A DNA stretch of 64,000 nt, from positions 434,001 through 498,000 of the forward strand of contig NW_026516680.1 in assembly GCF_025766255.1 (NCBI RefSeq). The letters are read 5' to 3'. This DNA is from Zychaea mexicana. Lineage: Eukaryota; Mucoromycota; Mucoromycetes; Mucorales; Lichtheimiaceae. Below, in pieces: positions 12,164-26,267 of this stretch (within the stretch, counting starts at the first letter, position 1; each line of letters opens with the position of its first letter). The translations under genes and the position numbers were made by a program. The notes below the pieces were generated by a model that did no database searches, was not told the origin of the DNA, and worked only from the letters and a program-made list of their open reading frames with translations.

Positions 12164-13003
12164 TATTACGTGCGTACAATAAGACTGTTTTATAATTAAG
12201 ATATGCGCTAATACGTGGTATAGTTGAATATCAGAAAGCACATGAATAAACTGAAGGATCATGTCAAAATATAATGCGCTTTTTCTTACCAATCAGTACG
12301 TTGTGAATATTTAGTTGCTTACCAATTAACTTAGAATGTGACACTGATAATAGTACGTTTTACGCACTTGTTGTATGGCAATCATTATTGCTACTTATTG
12401 AACTTGTACGAGCATGTACTACAGCAAGCATCTCAAGTAAATACTGCGCTTGACCGTCATTGACTGGTCAAAAAGCGGATGCACTGGTCACCCTCTTACC
12501 CACTACGTGCGGGCCGCTGTGAGTGTCCAGCTGCCAACCGGAGCACTATACGATTTGCCCTCTACTAAGCGAGGTGCTGGAATCTCTCAAGGCCACGATC
12601 AGCCATCCTGTGGTGCCCTCACACGAGATTCACCCTATTGACAAACCTTGAACAATCTCTCTAAATCGGAATGCAGATTCTCTCAGGATAGATGGCTCAA
12701 AGTCTGGACAGCACTGCTCGCCACACTGCGTGAAACTGACCGTTTGAGCCACATCAACACCGAATATGATACAATGACGACGACGAACCACTAACAAACA
12801 GACGCTGAACCCCCTTCACAGCGATTCCCTTTATATTCGCCCCACCAATAAGTGTAAGGTTTCTAATGTATATACTCGATAAAATAATTTTCTCCTTGCT
12901 TCTAGTTTACATCATCTCGCTCTCTCCCGCTCATCTTGCGATCACCTGAATCATTCGTCTGTTTTTTACCCTTCATTTTCCTACTGGCTTCCTTATTGTC
13001 CTA
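12164..13003. other. Intergenic region, no gene supported
   Basis: AT-rich 3' flank followed by a less AT-rich stretch at about 12450-12650 whose short ORFs match nothing I recognise, then a CT-rich block at about 12900-13015. Confidence 0.45.
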
Positions 13004-13312
13004 CTACCTCTGACTCTCTGTAACATTATCATTCAAGCATCGATAAATCTGTACCACAAGGGAGCAACCGTACATATGCCTTATGGCACTGGTCCACAAG
13101 TGAACTACATACTGCGCTAGTGGTTTTGTTTTGAGTTGAAGGGTTCCGCCATGCATCAATGTTTTTCCAGCTAATGTTTGTGCACACAGGATTTCTTCCT
13201 CGTCCAGGTCCCTGTTGATGAATAATATCTTTCTATTTATACTAAATGTGCTGCAAGTAATATACTGATCTGGCAGGAAAGAGGCTCGAAGAGTGGTATG
13301 CAGCATGATCAT
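13004..13312 (-). CDS. Possible small two-exon gene, unknown function
   Basis: Not recognised. On the reverse strand an ATG at 13312 opens a frame running to a stop at 13004 (102 codons if unspliced). A credible 54-nt intron lies at 13212-13265 (GTATAT donor, CAACAG acceptor). Removing it keeps the frame and gives exons 13266-13312 and 13004-13211, about 84 residues. The second exon reads DLDEEEILCAQTLAGKTL and then LAQYVVHLWTSAIRHM, which looks coding in composition. The ATG faces away from the TMF1-like gene, so the two could share a divergent promoter of about 285 bp. It could equally be a chance frame. Confidence 0.3.
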   Translation of the reverse strand: MIMLHTTLRASFLPDQYITCSTFSINRKILFINRDLDEEEILCAQTLAGKTLMHGGTLQLKTKPLAQYVVHLWTSAIRHMYGCSLVVQIYRCLNDNVTESQR

Positions 13313-13597
13313 GCGACGAAGACGACGACAAATTGAAGAGGCCCCGGTCGACCGGATGGGTGGTTGAAGTCAAGCGGGTTGAAACGAACAATCAAAGCGC
13401 ATGAGTGATTTTAAGCAACCGACCCGACCGCCCAAGTTTTTTTTTTCTTTTTCTCCACTGCAAGCAGCACCCACTCCCCCTAAACCCCCTTTGCCTCGTT
13501 GCTTCAGCACGCACATTCCAAACGTTACTTGCTTCAATCACCTTTTTGGGCAAGTAGGGTAGCGCATCCACAGCATCCACAACCACTTCTCTTTTCC

Positions 13598-16500
13598 ATG
13601 AGCGGCTTTTTTGGTTCCAGCGAGCCAACGCGATGGGGTGGTCTATTGAAACAGGCCATCTCTAATGTTGAAACTACATTTGATACTCTACTCGAACAAC
13701 AAGAGAACCAAGCCAATTCCCAGTCTATGGGAAATATGAACAATGCAGCGAATCGGTCGCCTTCTACAGCCAACAACAACAACAATGCATCCAATGGTAA
13801 CAATTTGATACAAGTTATCTTGCGTTTTTTGGCGTTGAAACGTTATATATACTCAAATCTAGTTTAGGCCAAGAAGGCGAAACGGAAACCGAAACATATG
13901 TCGATCCTATCAGTGGTATGGTTACGACTGTTCAACGTAAAAAGTCTTCAAAACCTCAGCAGCAGCAGCAGCAACAACAACAACAAAAGGAAAAGCAACC
14001 GCTACAACAGAAGCCGCAACATATACCAAAACGGTCAGAAAGTCCCAGCCAAGGAAGTGGACCCAATTCACCAGCCAATTCGACGTCAGATCTATCTGCA
14101 AGACTTGCAGCTGTCATGGCAGATAGAAATAGTACCAAATCAATGTCTCGTACTTCGTCGTTGTCCTCGGTATCAGGGCGACAGGAGCGCACGAGCACAG
14201 ATGGAGCGGTTGGATCACCGAAAGTGGGAGAAGCAAAGGCAGAAAAGAAAGAAGAGATTCAAGAGACAACACAGGCAGGAGAAGAGCCAGAGAAAGTCGA
14301 GGAAAGCGAAACAACGAGTTTAATTGAAGACAAGGAGGGAGCTATGAAAGTGAACAGTGAAAGCGAATCCGAAGCTACTAAATCTGACGGTGACAACGTC
14401 GACGATACCAAATCCACAGAGGAAACATCGCCTATAGAAACTACGAGTATAGTCCCAGTTGCTAGTCCTGATCCCACACAACAACCTGAATCCAACGAGA
14501 ACGAAGATAAAAACAAAGACGATACCATCAAAAAAGATGGCGAATTCGGTGATACTGTCGATTTATCTACAACACCACTGGCACCACCAACCGATACTGA
14601 AGAGATATCAGCAACAACTGATGACCCCGAAAAAACAGTCGAAGGATTGAGTAGCAGCACCGAGAAAAGTAAAAGCCAGGATACGATATTGCAACAACGC
14701 GAAGAACAACTTTTCCAGGCAATGCAAAACATTGCCAAGTTACACGATCAAATCCATACACTACAGGAGGAGGCTGAGAAGCAGTCGGCAGAGCGAAAGA
14801 GCACACAGACACACTTAGAAGAGTTAGAGAAGCAGTTGAAAGCAACCAATCGAAGCTCAGTGGGTGCGGATCAAAAGAATGTGAAAAAACTGGAAAGTAC
14901 AATCGAGGATTTACGGCAACAGTTAGCTACAAAGTCAGAGCAGGCTCAAGCTCTGATGGAAGAAGGTAAGAATGGGAGAGATAAAGAATGCAAGCAAGTA
15001 TTTTATTTCACTTGTATTGGATCAGTACCGCTCTAATACAGAGTTCTTTTAGGCGAGAAACTATCCAAAACTGAGCTGAAACATATGACTGCGATCAAGA
15101 AATTGAGGGCTGAGAAGCAGGAACAAGAGAAAAATGCCGCAGAATTACAAAAAAAGATTGACAGGACTGCGTCTGATCTGATCGAAGCGAACGGCAAAAT
15201 CATGAAAGCCAATGAGTTAGAAAAGCGGTTACAAGGTTTGTAAGAGATAGTTTCTTCAAAAACGAGGGGATCCATGCATATATTTCAAGCCTCCAGGTGA
15301 ACTTTGTTAGATCTGAACATTGCTTCTTATTCTTTTTACAGAAAAAGTCAAAGTACTATTGGATATGACGGAACGACAGACAAAACACATTAATAAGTTG
15401 GAAATCGAATTGAGGTCTTTAAGAGAGCAGAAAAACCAGGCTGAGGTAGAATGTCCACTCGCTTTACAACTTGGCTATTACAAGATATATACTAACCTTA
15501 AGTCTTGAATCTACAAGATGGCCCTTAAAGATGCAATGGAAAACTTGGAAGCCGAACGAGACAAGATCCACGCAAAATCTAAGGAAGCACACGCTGCTAT
15601 GTTGGAGAAAGAAGTCAAAGCTGGTGAAAAATTGCGGGAGGAGCTCACGAGCGTTCGAGAAGGCGCAGAAGCAAAGGAAACCCGGTTACATGAAGAAGTA
15701 ATACTATTAAGGAATGGGAGTGTTATTATATACATACTTTAAAATCAATGTTACTCATGGATCGTAAAACTAGATTCGCGAACTGCAAGCTGCTTTGCAA
15801 TCATCGCAAAATACCTCTGGTGAAAGAGAAGATACGCTTCGCAACGAAGTTTCGGTAATTACGGTTATCTGGCACTGAACTATGTTGAGAGGTTTCGGTT
15901 TTTATGGACTGACGTCATTGCTTTCGTTGGTCATATGTGAATTAGGAATTGCAACAACGAATACGAGAACTCGAATCATCAACCGAGGACATCGATAGTA
16001 CAGTTGCAGAAGCAACAGCATCTTTACTGGAACAGATTGAAAGCCTTCAAAAGCAACACTCGGTTGCTATCAAGAATCGAGATCAAAATGAGCAAGGGTA
16101 ATTTTATCGCATAATAAACAAGAGCTAAATGATCCAGAAGACTAAACAAAACATTACACAACCATATGAACTCTGTTAGAATTATTCTTCGATTACAAAC
16201 AGCTGAATTAGAACGAGACCAAGCAAAGCAAAAACTCAAAGAAACTACTGACAATTTCAATGGCATGGTACGCTTTAAAATGGATAGGAAATACATGTTT
16301 TCGATAACCGATCTCATTCTATTGAAAATACACATCTACTTCAAAATCATAAAAAGTCAGAGCGTCTGGAACAAGCTGAACGAGAGTTAGCTCAAGAGAA
16401 GCGAGATACAGCAAAGGAAAGGGCAGAATATGAAGCGGACCGTGCTACTGTTTCTAGCCAAAAAGAAGAGCTTGAAAATTTGCGAAAAGAATTGGAGGAG

Positions 16501-17465
16501 CTCAAGGCAAAAGAAGATAACATGGAAGAAACTATCAAAAAACGTTATCAGAAGTTAATGAAGGAGCGACTCCAAGAAGAAAAGAACCAGCTCGAACGAA
16601 AATACAAGACCGAACATGCAAACTCACTGCGGAAGCTAATCAGCAAACAGGCAGAAATTCCTGCTACTGTTGATCAAGAAGACGCATCCAACGATGGCAG
16701 TTCAACAAATGAATCTCAGTCTTATCCCAAGGTACCTGTAGTATGTATACTGCTACTGACAAATCATCAAACTCTTTTTGGTCATCTTAAATTCGTTTCT
16801 TACGCACTTTCACTCTATAGTCAAATAGCCCTGTAGCTAGCCCGCGATCAAGTTCGGATAACAATAGTTACTCTGGTATAACTAATACTACGACGGCTAC
16901 GTCAAATATTATGGTGGATCGATTCCAATCCAATATGCGTCGCATGGAAAATCAATTGAGCTTCTATCAGACTCAGTTGGAAAGTACAACTCAATCACGA
17001 GGTAAGATGTTTATTCGGATAATGATACTTACTATCTTGCCTATTCATTCTGAAACCCGCAATCTATTTACAGATGAGTTATCGGAAGAGGTTCTCAATA
17101 TGACCGTAGAGATCGAAAACTTGTAAGTGGCATCAATGCGCTGACGTTTTGTAGTAGCGGTTTCCGTTCTAAATGCTTGCAATATATAATAGGCGCAAAG
17201 AAACTAAAAGGGTCCAAGAGCTGGAAACCGAATTACGGGATCTCAATCAGCGGTATAACAGTTTTGATATTTTACCTTTTACTACAACATGTCTTCAAAA
17301 TCTAGCTGGTTATTAATACCGTATTTTAGATACCATGCGTCTTTGGAGCTTCTCGGTGAGCGAACTGAGCAAGTAGAAGAATTAAAAGCGGATATTGCAG
17401 ATGTCAAGGAGATGTACAGGAATCAAATTGTGGAACTTGTACAAAAGATTGGTAGTCAAAAGTAA
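13598..17465 (+). CDS. TMF1/Sgm1-type Golgi coiled-coil protein
   Basis: Relative of TATA element modulatory factor (TMF1/ARA160) and yeast Sgm1, long coiled coils on Golgi membranes that bind Rab6/Ypt6 and tether vesicles. Thirteen proposed exons: 13598-13796, 13868-14965, 15053-15235, 15342-15445, 15518-15697, 15774-15854, 15946-16097, 16180-16267, 16357-16731, 16821-17001, 17074-17122, 17193-17252 and 17330-17465; 961 residues in frame. The N-terminus (MSGFFGSSEPTRWGGLLKQA) is the conserved start of the family. A low-complexity Gln run and a long acidic Ser/Thr-rich region follow, then coiled coil from about residue 400 to the end. The C-terminal segment from DELSEEVLNMTVEIENL to the stop matches the Rab6-binding TMF domain. 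The 3' end converges with the ATP10 homologue, 152 bp away. Confidence 0.93.
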
Positions 17466-17617
17466 TATTAGATGTAAATATTTTTAGTTTCTTTTTCTTC
17501 TATATAACAGGTTCTTTTTATGTGTTGTTTGTTTTTGTTTTACTTTTTAACCCCTTGTCCCTCTCCTCCTCCTTCCTTTATCACCTAATGTAATCTATCT
17601 ACACATGTTTTCTGTTT

Positions 17618-18956
17618 TCATGACGATGTTGAACTCATATATTCGATCATGCCAAGCATATTTGCAACTTCTTGTTCAGTGGCATTGCCGTGAGCGGTCC
17701 AACGAATTCGACATTTTTCGTCCACCAAATATACGTATCCGATATATTGGTTCGACATGTCCAGCATTTTACGTGTTCGAGAGATGTCTTTAAGCAGAAG
17801 CGTATAGTTTGCCTGTTATAATTGCGTTTCCTCATATCAGTAAATCTTTTTTGAAAAGACCAAATGCCTCTAAACGAACCTTCCGTTCCTCTGGCAAATT
17901 TTTGCGGATGCTAGGAATAAAGGCTTTCAACAGCCATTGTTTCATCAAGTTCTCTTGCACATTAACCTATCATGCTTTCCTTATCAGCTAGCCTGTCTTA
18001 ACATGCTTTTATCGGCGATAGTTGACGAAACGGTAGATATTATACCTCGACAAGCTGGACTTTTTGATTATCTTTAAAGTGTTTAAGGAATGGCTCAACG
18101 TATGAGTTTACATGCGCCTGGTCAGGTTCGAGGGGAGTTATTAGCATTAATGCGTGCTTTACACATACACACACACTCTCTTTCCCTCTAACACAAATGG
18201 TCCACATACCTCACCATATTTGGCGTATACGAAAGACATCAACGAAACCTTGCCAGCAAGTAAATCGGTGGTATGTACTGGTTGCTTGTTAAGATTAACG
18301 CCTTCAAAGTCAGGCATGTATCCTGCTCTCTAGATAAGGGGTAAAAAATCAGTTTTTCTCTTTTATTGGCAGAAATTCAAACAAAGGATGCGGCCTATTT
18401 ACTTACATCGGCTTTAATAAGTTTGTCGGACGCATGATACATTTTGCCACCATGCTTTCTCATTTCTGTAATAAGAAACGCCCGCATTGTGAGTATAACC
18501 ATGTGTCGATTGGCCTCTTGGCGTTTTCTTTGTTTCCCTGGTTATTTACCGTGTGCATCCGAGAAATATGACTTTGTAGCTTCCTCGACCCTGTAAGCAT
18601 ACAAAGAGAGATTCAGCAATTATCAATAAAGACGGTAGTGAGAGAAACATGGGGTATGCTGTATAATAGCCCCCCTCTCGTACTTCAATATATGTTTAAA
18701 TAATGACTTACAAGTGGCGACGTTCAGCTGCGTGAGCTGCAAAAGCTTTCTCGTAGTTTACCAAGTCGCGTAACTTTTGCTTTTTACGGTCTATCCAGCC
18801 ATGTCTGTCAACATTGGGAGCTTCTCGTAAACCCAACACAGCTGGAGGCTGCCGAAAATCTACCGGTGATGCTTCCGGTTTGGCTGTATACATTCGTCGA
18901 CAATGATGCGCAGCGGCATGTCGTAGTCGTTGTTGGGCATAAAGTCGTGGCAACAT
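17618..18956 (-). CDS. ATP10: ATP10 homologue, mitochondrial F1Fo ATP synthase assembly factor
   Basis: Inner-membrane chaperone for subunit 6 (Atp6) assembly into the Fo sector. Reverse-strand exons: 18712-18956, 18550-18590, 18407-18465, 18210-18329, 18046-18117, 17880-17966 and 17618-17812; 272 residues. The N-terminus MLPRLYAQQRLRHAAAHHCR is Arg-rich with no acids, a typical mitochondrial presequence. The family signature blocks are TTDLLAGKVSLMSFVYAKYGE in the middle, LPEERK joined to NYTLLLKD, and the terminal GYVYLVDEKCRIRWTAHGNA. The junction at 17813-17879 was chosen because a GTTCGT donor gives the family sequence, while continuing the open frame does not. The gene diverges from the STK32-like kinase with about 330 bp between starts. 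Confidence 0.93.
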
Positions 18957-19289
18957 TGCTTATAGTATTTTTGTGCGGGTTGTTAAAGAAATAATAACAA
19001 TAAAGCACAGCAGGCGGCGGCGGCAGCAGCAGCAGCAGGTAGTGGCTGAGATTAGCAACAAGGTCGATCAACCCTTCTCCCTCTTTTTGGTAACAGGCCC
19101 TAGGCGAGAGTTCGCCCTTGCCCATCCGTCTCCGCCCCGTTCGTCCGTCCTTAAGTTGGGGCGTTTACATAGCCGTCTATCCTTCTTGTACACCGTTTCT
19201 GCCCTCATCTCAATTTTTTCTCCTTAACTTTTTCAAAATACGGTTCATTTCAGATTTGATAGCCTCTGCATTGGGCTCTGGCGCTGGGA

Positions 19290-21648
<2,359 letters not shown>

Positions 21649-22368
21649 TATATTCCCCCAGTATACTACTCTTATATTACTAAAGCCGCCAACTATATAC
21701 ATCAAAGCACATCAGAATCCTCATCTTGTTTATTTTTTTTTCTTTTTTGTTTTTACTATTTGTTCTGTTATTTTTAAGTCAGCTCACTCACGCACACATA
21801 TAGTACCGCACACCCAATTTCCATAGCGCATACCTGTCATCAGAATAAAAAGAAAGAGCGTTTTATCTATAATAAAGGCATATGAAGCATAGTGCAGCGC
21901 CATCTTATTTTGTGTTTCGTCAATAAACGCAAGAGAATTGTTTACTGTCAAGTTACACGTGAAACGTGGACGGAATGGACGACGATTCCCGAGATCTTTG
22001 GTACATAATATATGAAAGATATAGTTTATCATCCTTAAGCAATAGAGGCGCGTGCACATCTCCGTTCTGTACAGATCTGGAAAATACCAACAGTCATACC
22101 CGACGCTCTAAACTACTCTTTCTTTCTTTCGCTCTTCCTATTAGTCCATCTATGCACTGGGTACACACATTACACAGGGACCTTGTCATGAGACCTTTAT
22201 AATACAAGTTCGGTTACATGTGGTTTGTCGTCGAAGCCAGATGACGAATGTGATTGAATAGCAGAAGACCGATAATATAAATAGGGCTACTTGTCAACAA
22301 GCTTTCGTAAGATGATAGATATCTGGGAAAAAGTCTTTTTACTTTATATTCTCTTCAAAAAACAAAGC
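21649..22368. other. Intergenic: kinase 3' flank and nicotianamine synthase promoter
   Basis: AT-rich 3' flank with a T-rich run near 21730, then the upstream region of the next gene including the TATA-like site at 22276. An in-frame ATG at 22312 extends the downstream ORF but lies in the presumed leader. Confidence 0.5.
22276..22283 (+). promoter_or_regulatory. TATA-like element of the nicotianamine synthase-like gene
   Basis: TATAAATA lies 86 bp before the preferred ATG at 22369. With transcription starting about 30 bp downstream (near 22306), the ATG at 22312 would sit almost at the cap, which is why 22369 is preferred. Confidence 0.5.
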
Positions 22369-23343
22369 ATGGATTATTATACCTCTAGCACTGGTGCCAA
22401 CAGCTTCTCCACTGTTTCTACCGTTGCGGCTACTGCAGCAAATGCAAGCACAATGGCCGTGCCCGCTCCTGCTTCTACCCCTGCCACTTCTACTACGGGA
22501 ACGACAAAAAAGAAGACAACTATATTGAACAAGACCACCCTTGGTCAAATTTTGGTCAACGAAGTCAAGCAGCTCTATCATGCACTCGCGTCATCTGTGT
22601 CACTCGAGCCTAGTGATTTCGTTAATAGCATATTTACCAAGCTTGTCGATATCTGTATATCGCATCGCGATCCCGAGATGGCTCGCAGGGTACTCAAGCA
22701 CCCTGATATTCAAAGACTTACACCCCACCTGCGATCACTTTGTGCAACCGGCGAGTACCTTCTGGAGCTACAATGGGCCATGAAGCTTACGGCCGACCAC
22801 ACAGAATACCAAATCTCGGACTTCACATATGCAGACAACTACAAGCTGTTGGTTCGGCTGGAGCTGCACGCGTTGCTAGGTATTGGCGCCCATATTTCAC
22901 ACATTGTGTTTATTGGCAGTGGACCACTGCCACTGTCCTCGATCGAAATGGTGCGACAAGCGCCCTCTATTGGCCGCATCGACAATGTTGACCGCTGCCG
23001 CGACGCGATTACAGTCTCGACCGCACTCGCCCAACGACTAAACCTGGACGACAAGCTCCAATTTTATTGTCAAGACGCGATCAAGTTCGAGCACTACGGG
23101 TCAGCGGACGTGATTGTGTTGGGTGCACTGGTGGGCTCAGACAATACAGAGAAAGGGGCCTTTCTGTGTCACATTATCGAACAGATGAAATCCGGGGCGA
23201 TCTTGATGGTCAGAAGTGCACACGCCCTCAGGGAACTGCTATACCCTTCTTGTCGTCTTGAGCAACCTGGGCTCGAGCCACTAGTGGAGATTCACCCGCA
23301 GAACGAAGTTGTTAACTCCGTAGTGCTGGCACAAAAAATTTAG
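22369..23343 (+). CDS. Nicotianamine synthase-like protein
   Basis: Condenses three S-adenosylmethionine molecules into nicotianamine, a chelator of iron, zinc, nickel and copper, releasing methylthioadenosine. Intronless, 324 residues. The N-terminal 45 residues are Ala/Thr/Ser-rich low complexity. The family core follows: the LRSLCATGEYLLELQWA helix, NYKLLVRLELHALLG, the SAM-binding strand HIVFIGSGPLPLSSIEM, a GRIDNVDR-type loop, then FYCQDAIKFEHYGSADVIVL. The length fits plant and fungal NAS proteins (about 300-330). Fungal NAS is known from ascomycetes such as Neurospora; its role in metal homeostasis is likely here but not shown. It is flanked by unrelated housekeeping genes. An alternative upstream start at 22312 would add 19 residues. 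Confidence 0.9.
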   Translation: MDYYTSSTGANSFSTVSTVAATAANASTMAVPAPASTPATSTTGTTKKKTTILNKTTLGQILVNEVKQLYHALASSVSLEPSDFVNSIFTKLVDICISHRDPEMARRVLKHPDIQRLTPHLRSLCATGEYLLELQWAMKLTADHTEYQISDFTYADNYKLLVRLELHALLGIGAHISHIVFIGSGPLPLSSIEMVRQAPSIGRIDNVDRCRDAITVSTALAQRLNLDDKLQFYCQDAIKFEHYGSADVIVLGALVGSDNTEKGAFLCHIIEQMKSGAILMVRSAHALRELLYPSCRLEQPGLEPLVEIHPQNEVVNSVVLAQKI

Positions 23344-23934
23344 TAACATAAAAAAAACCTTGTTTAAAATAAACCACCATCCAAGAACCACACAGGATAA
23401 ATAAGCTTCGCAGAGGCTGGCTGGCCATTTTGTAATACTCATCGACATACTGTATAAATAAATAAATAAAAAATGTCCGTATCCTGCCCCATCTTTTTTC
23501 CGAAAGGGCCAAAACGCTACCCGTTCTTTCTTACTTTCACTTGATTTTTTCTGTATTTGGTGTATTCCTATGGCTTTATCTAACTACTGTGTGCGTACGA
23601 GCGCGTACCGTGGGCGGTGCTAAATTTATGCACACACACACACACATACGAAACAAAAAACATATAAAGACATACATGCAGAAGGGATTGAAATGGCATC
23701 ATAATGATGCTGCTGCTGCTGCAATGCTGCTGCAATGCTAAGCTGAGTTTATAAGACCCGCACAGGCAATTCGCCTCGGGCAACTGGAACGGGGTTTGCT
23801 GTCAGTGCTTCTGTTTGTGTGTGTGAAGTGCGCGTCTTCTCAAATTGTTGGGGTTCTCTCATCTTCTTTCCTCTCTTTCAAATAATCTTCCCTGGTTTTT
23901 CCCGTATATTTGCTGCGAACAACACCAAAAAAAG
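23344..23934. other. Intergenic: promoter of the L2HGDH gene, with a CTG/GCA microsatellite
   Basis: A (CA)n run at about 23630-23645 and an imperfect CTG/GCA triplet repeat at 23706-23735 are visible. A CT-rich stretch precedes the ATG at 23935. Confidence 0.6.
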
Positions 23935-26226
23935 ATGAACCGCTACGGTGCTCGTCGTCTTGCCCTCGTCCCTTTCCGATCGACCGCAAGCAGATCCCGC
24001 TCTATCCATGCCACGACGTCCGTATTAAAAAAGCATGCAGAGCTACATTTCTGGGACAAGTTGCCCGGTGAGGGTCAAGAACCGGTAAAAGGTGTTGAAA
24101 AGCTTCTCGGTCCTTTGAGAGCTGATCGATTCGCAAAGTCCATGTTCCCCATAACCACAACTCCCAAAGATGTTTTTGACGTTGCCATAGGTAACAATAA
24201 CTCTCCTATCTAGAGTCTTGCGTGCTTTTGGTCATATATGAAGATGAGATTAACAAATCAGTGTTTGTTCTTGTTTCAAATGTATGTTCTTTCAAGTGGG
24301 AGGAGGCATTGTAGGCTTAGGTAAGAAATTAGAAGACTTGGACCTCTTGCCATATCGAGCGCAAAGACTTGTCGTTATCTTGATGCAATTTATTAACCCA
24401 ATTGATTATCAGCCACTGCTCGTGAAATTCTTCAACGCTATCCAGAAAAAACGGTCGTTGTGCTTGAAAAGGAAGACCAAGTAGCTGCTCACCAGACGGG
24501 CCATAATTCTGGAGTAGTACGTTATCGAGTACAGCTAATAGAGACAGTTTCAGATATCTGGTATTTGGCAGAAGGAAACTGACTTGGTCATTATAATTAC
24601 GTGTAGATTCACGCCGGATTATATTATATCCCTGGATCCCGTATGGCCCACACGTGTGTTCGCGGTGCTGAGCTCATGTATAAATACTGCGATGAGAACA
24701 ACCTTCCAGTCGAACGCTGTGGTAAGCTGGTTGTGGCATGTAACGAAGATGAACATGCTCAGGTGGAAAAGCTATACAAACAAGGTACTGCCAATGGCGT
24801 ACAAGGGCTTGAAATTATATACAGGGATCAAGTAAGTTATATGAATATGGATAATTTGACAGCTATCTATCAGATGCAGCGATGTCGTGTTTACTTACTT
24901 TCTGTATCCGTACACGTTGTCTGTATAGATCAAAGCGATGGAGCCCAATGTCGAAGCCTACAGTGCATTGCATTCGCCCAACACGGGTATCGTAAATTAT
25001 TGGCTTGTTAGTCAGTGTTTGGCGGAAGAAATCCGACAATCAGGGTAAACTCTTGTGTGAGGGAAGAAAATTTTACAAGCATCATGTATACTGATGATTC
25101 CATTATGTCTCGTAGTCGTGGCGACATCAAGCTCTCATTCGAAGCACTGAAAATAGACAAGGATGATGATAAGCGGCAAGTGCTGGTAAGAGGATGCTAG
25201 TTATTGGTTTTTATATAAAATCGTCATCTAGTGCTATATGATTAGAGAATAAGTGACCTGATTGTTATAATTTTATGGTTAGATCAAAGGCCGAGAACCT
25301 GGTCAAAATGGACCGAATCTCTATGTTCTAGCTAAAAATGTCATTACCTGCGGCGGTTTCTATTCGGATCGCTTGGCAAAACTTACAGGAGGTAACCCGA
25401 AGGAGCACCGAGTCGTTACGTTCCGCGGTACATACTATCAATTGAAATCTGAATATCGAGCGATTGTGTCTCGTAATATTTATCCTGTACCAAGTGGAGG
25501 CGGTATTCCAGTTGGCGTGCACTTTACCCCTACTGTAAGTTTTCGCAGAGTTTGAGATGGATCGTTGTTCATAGCATAATTTACATGCTTCACGCTTTGT
25601 AGGTGGATGTTCGAAGAGGACACCAAATGATTGTTGGTCCAGGTGCATGGTATGTATTAGTTGTTTTGATTTCCGTTTCTTTGAACATCAACTGTCACAA
25701 GAGGTAGTAGCGTGCTAAATCAAGTCATACCATATACAATACTATGTAGCATCACGTTCTCACGAGAGGGCTACAAATTCTTTGATTTTAAGCTAAAGGA
25801 TGTGCTTGACTTTGCAACCAACATGGCATTATGGGCATTCGTCCTTCAGAATTTCTCACTGTCCTTGGGCGAGCTCTACAGAGATCTCAGCAAGCGTGCC
25901 TTCCTAAAGAGCGGACAGCGATATATCCCAAGTCTCACGGCTGATATGGTCGAGCCAAGCTTTACTGGCGTAATGTCACAGGTGTTCGAGGTACTTGGCT
26001 GGATAACAAAAATAGAAGACAATACATGATTAGCTGCTAATAAATCTTCTTTTTATAGCCTGGAGGTGGAGCAGCAGGCGATTATATCCTTGAACGCAAC
26101 TGTTTAGATGGTCTCGCACTTAATCTTAGAAACGCACCATCTCCTGCAGCAACAGGATCCCTGGCTATTGGTGAATTGATGGCTGACGCAGCTGCTGAAG
26201 ATTTTGAATGGGACAAAAAACAATAA
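23935..26226 (+). CDS. L-2-hydroxyglutarate dehydrogenase, mitochondrial
   Basis: FAD-dependent enzyme oxidising L-2-hydroxyglutarate to 2-oxoglutarate, a metabolite-repair reaction. Ten proposed exons: 23935-24190, 24297-24320, 24413-24516, 24607-24831, 24929-25044, 25116-25185, 25283-25534, 25603-25649, 25750-25990 and 26059-26226; 500 residues. The N-terminus (MNRYGARRLALVPFRSTASR) is Arg/Ser-rich with no acids, a mitochondrial presequence. The dinucleotide-binding motif VGGGIVGLATARE is split over two introns. Family blocks include HNSGVIHAGLYYIPGS, KCG-like ERCGKLVVA, FRGTYYQLK, YPVPSGGGIPVGVHFTPT and the C-terminal GPAAT-like SPAATGSLAIGE. Exon 2 is only 24 nt. The 3' end lies 41 bp from the stop of the reverse-strand MBF-type gene. 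Confidence 0.95.
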
Positions 26227-26267
26227 CGACAGTTGTAAACAAATAAATGTACATATGATAAAGAGTA

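Noticed and set aside
14567..14902. Reverse ORFs opposite the TMF1-like gene
   Set aside because: Shadows of an acidic Ser/Thr-rich coding region. The forward frame is conserved at both ends of the protein.
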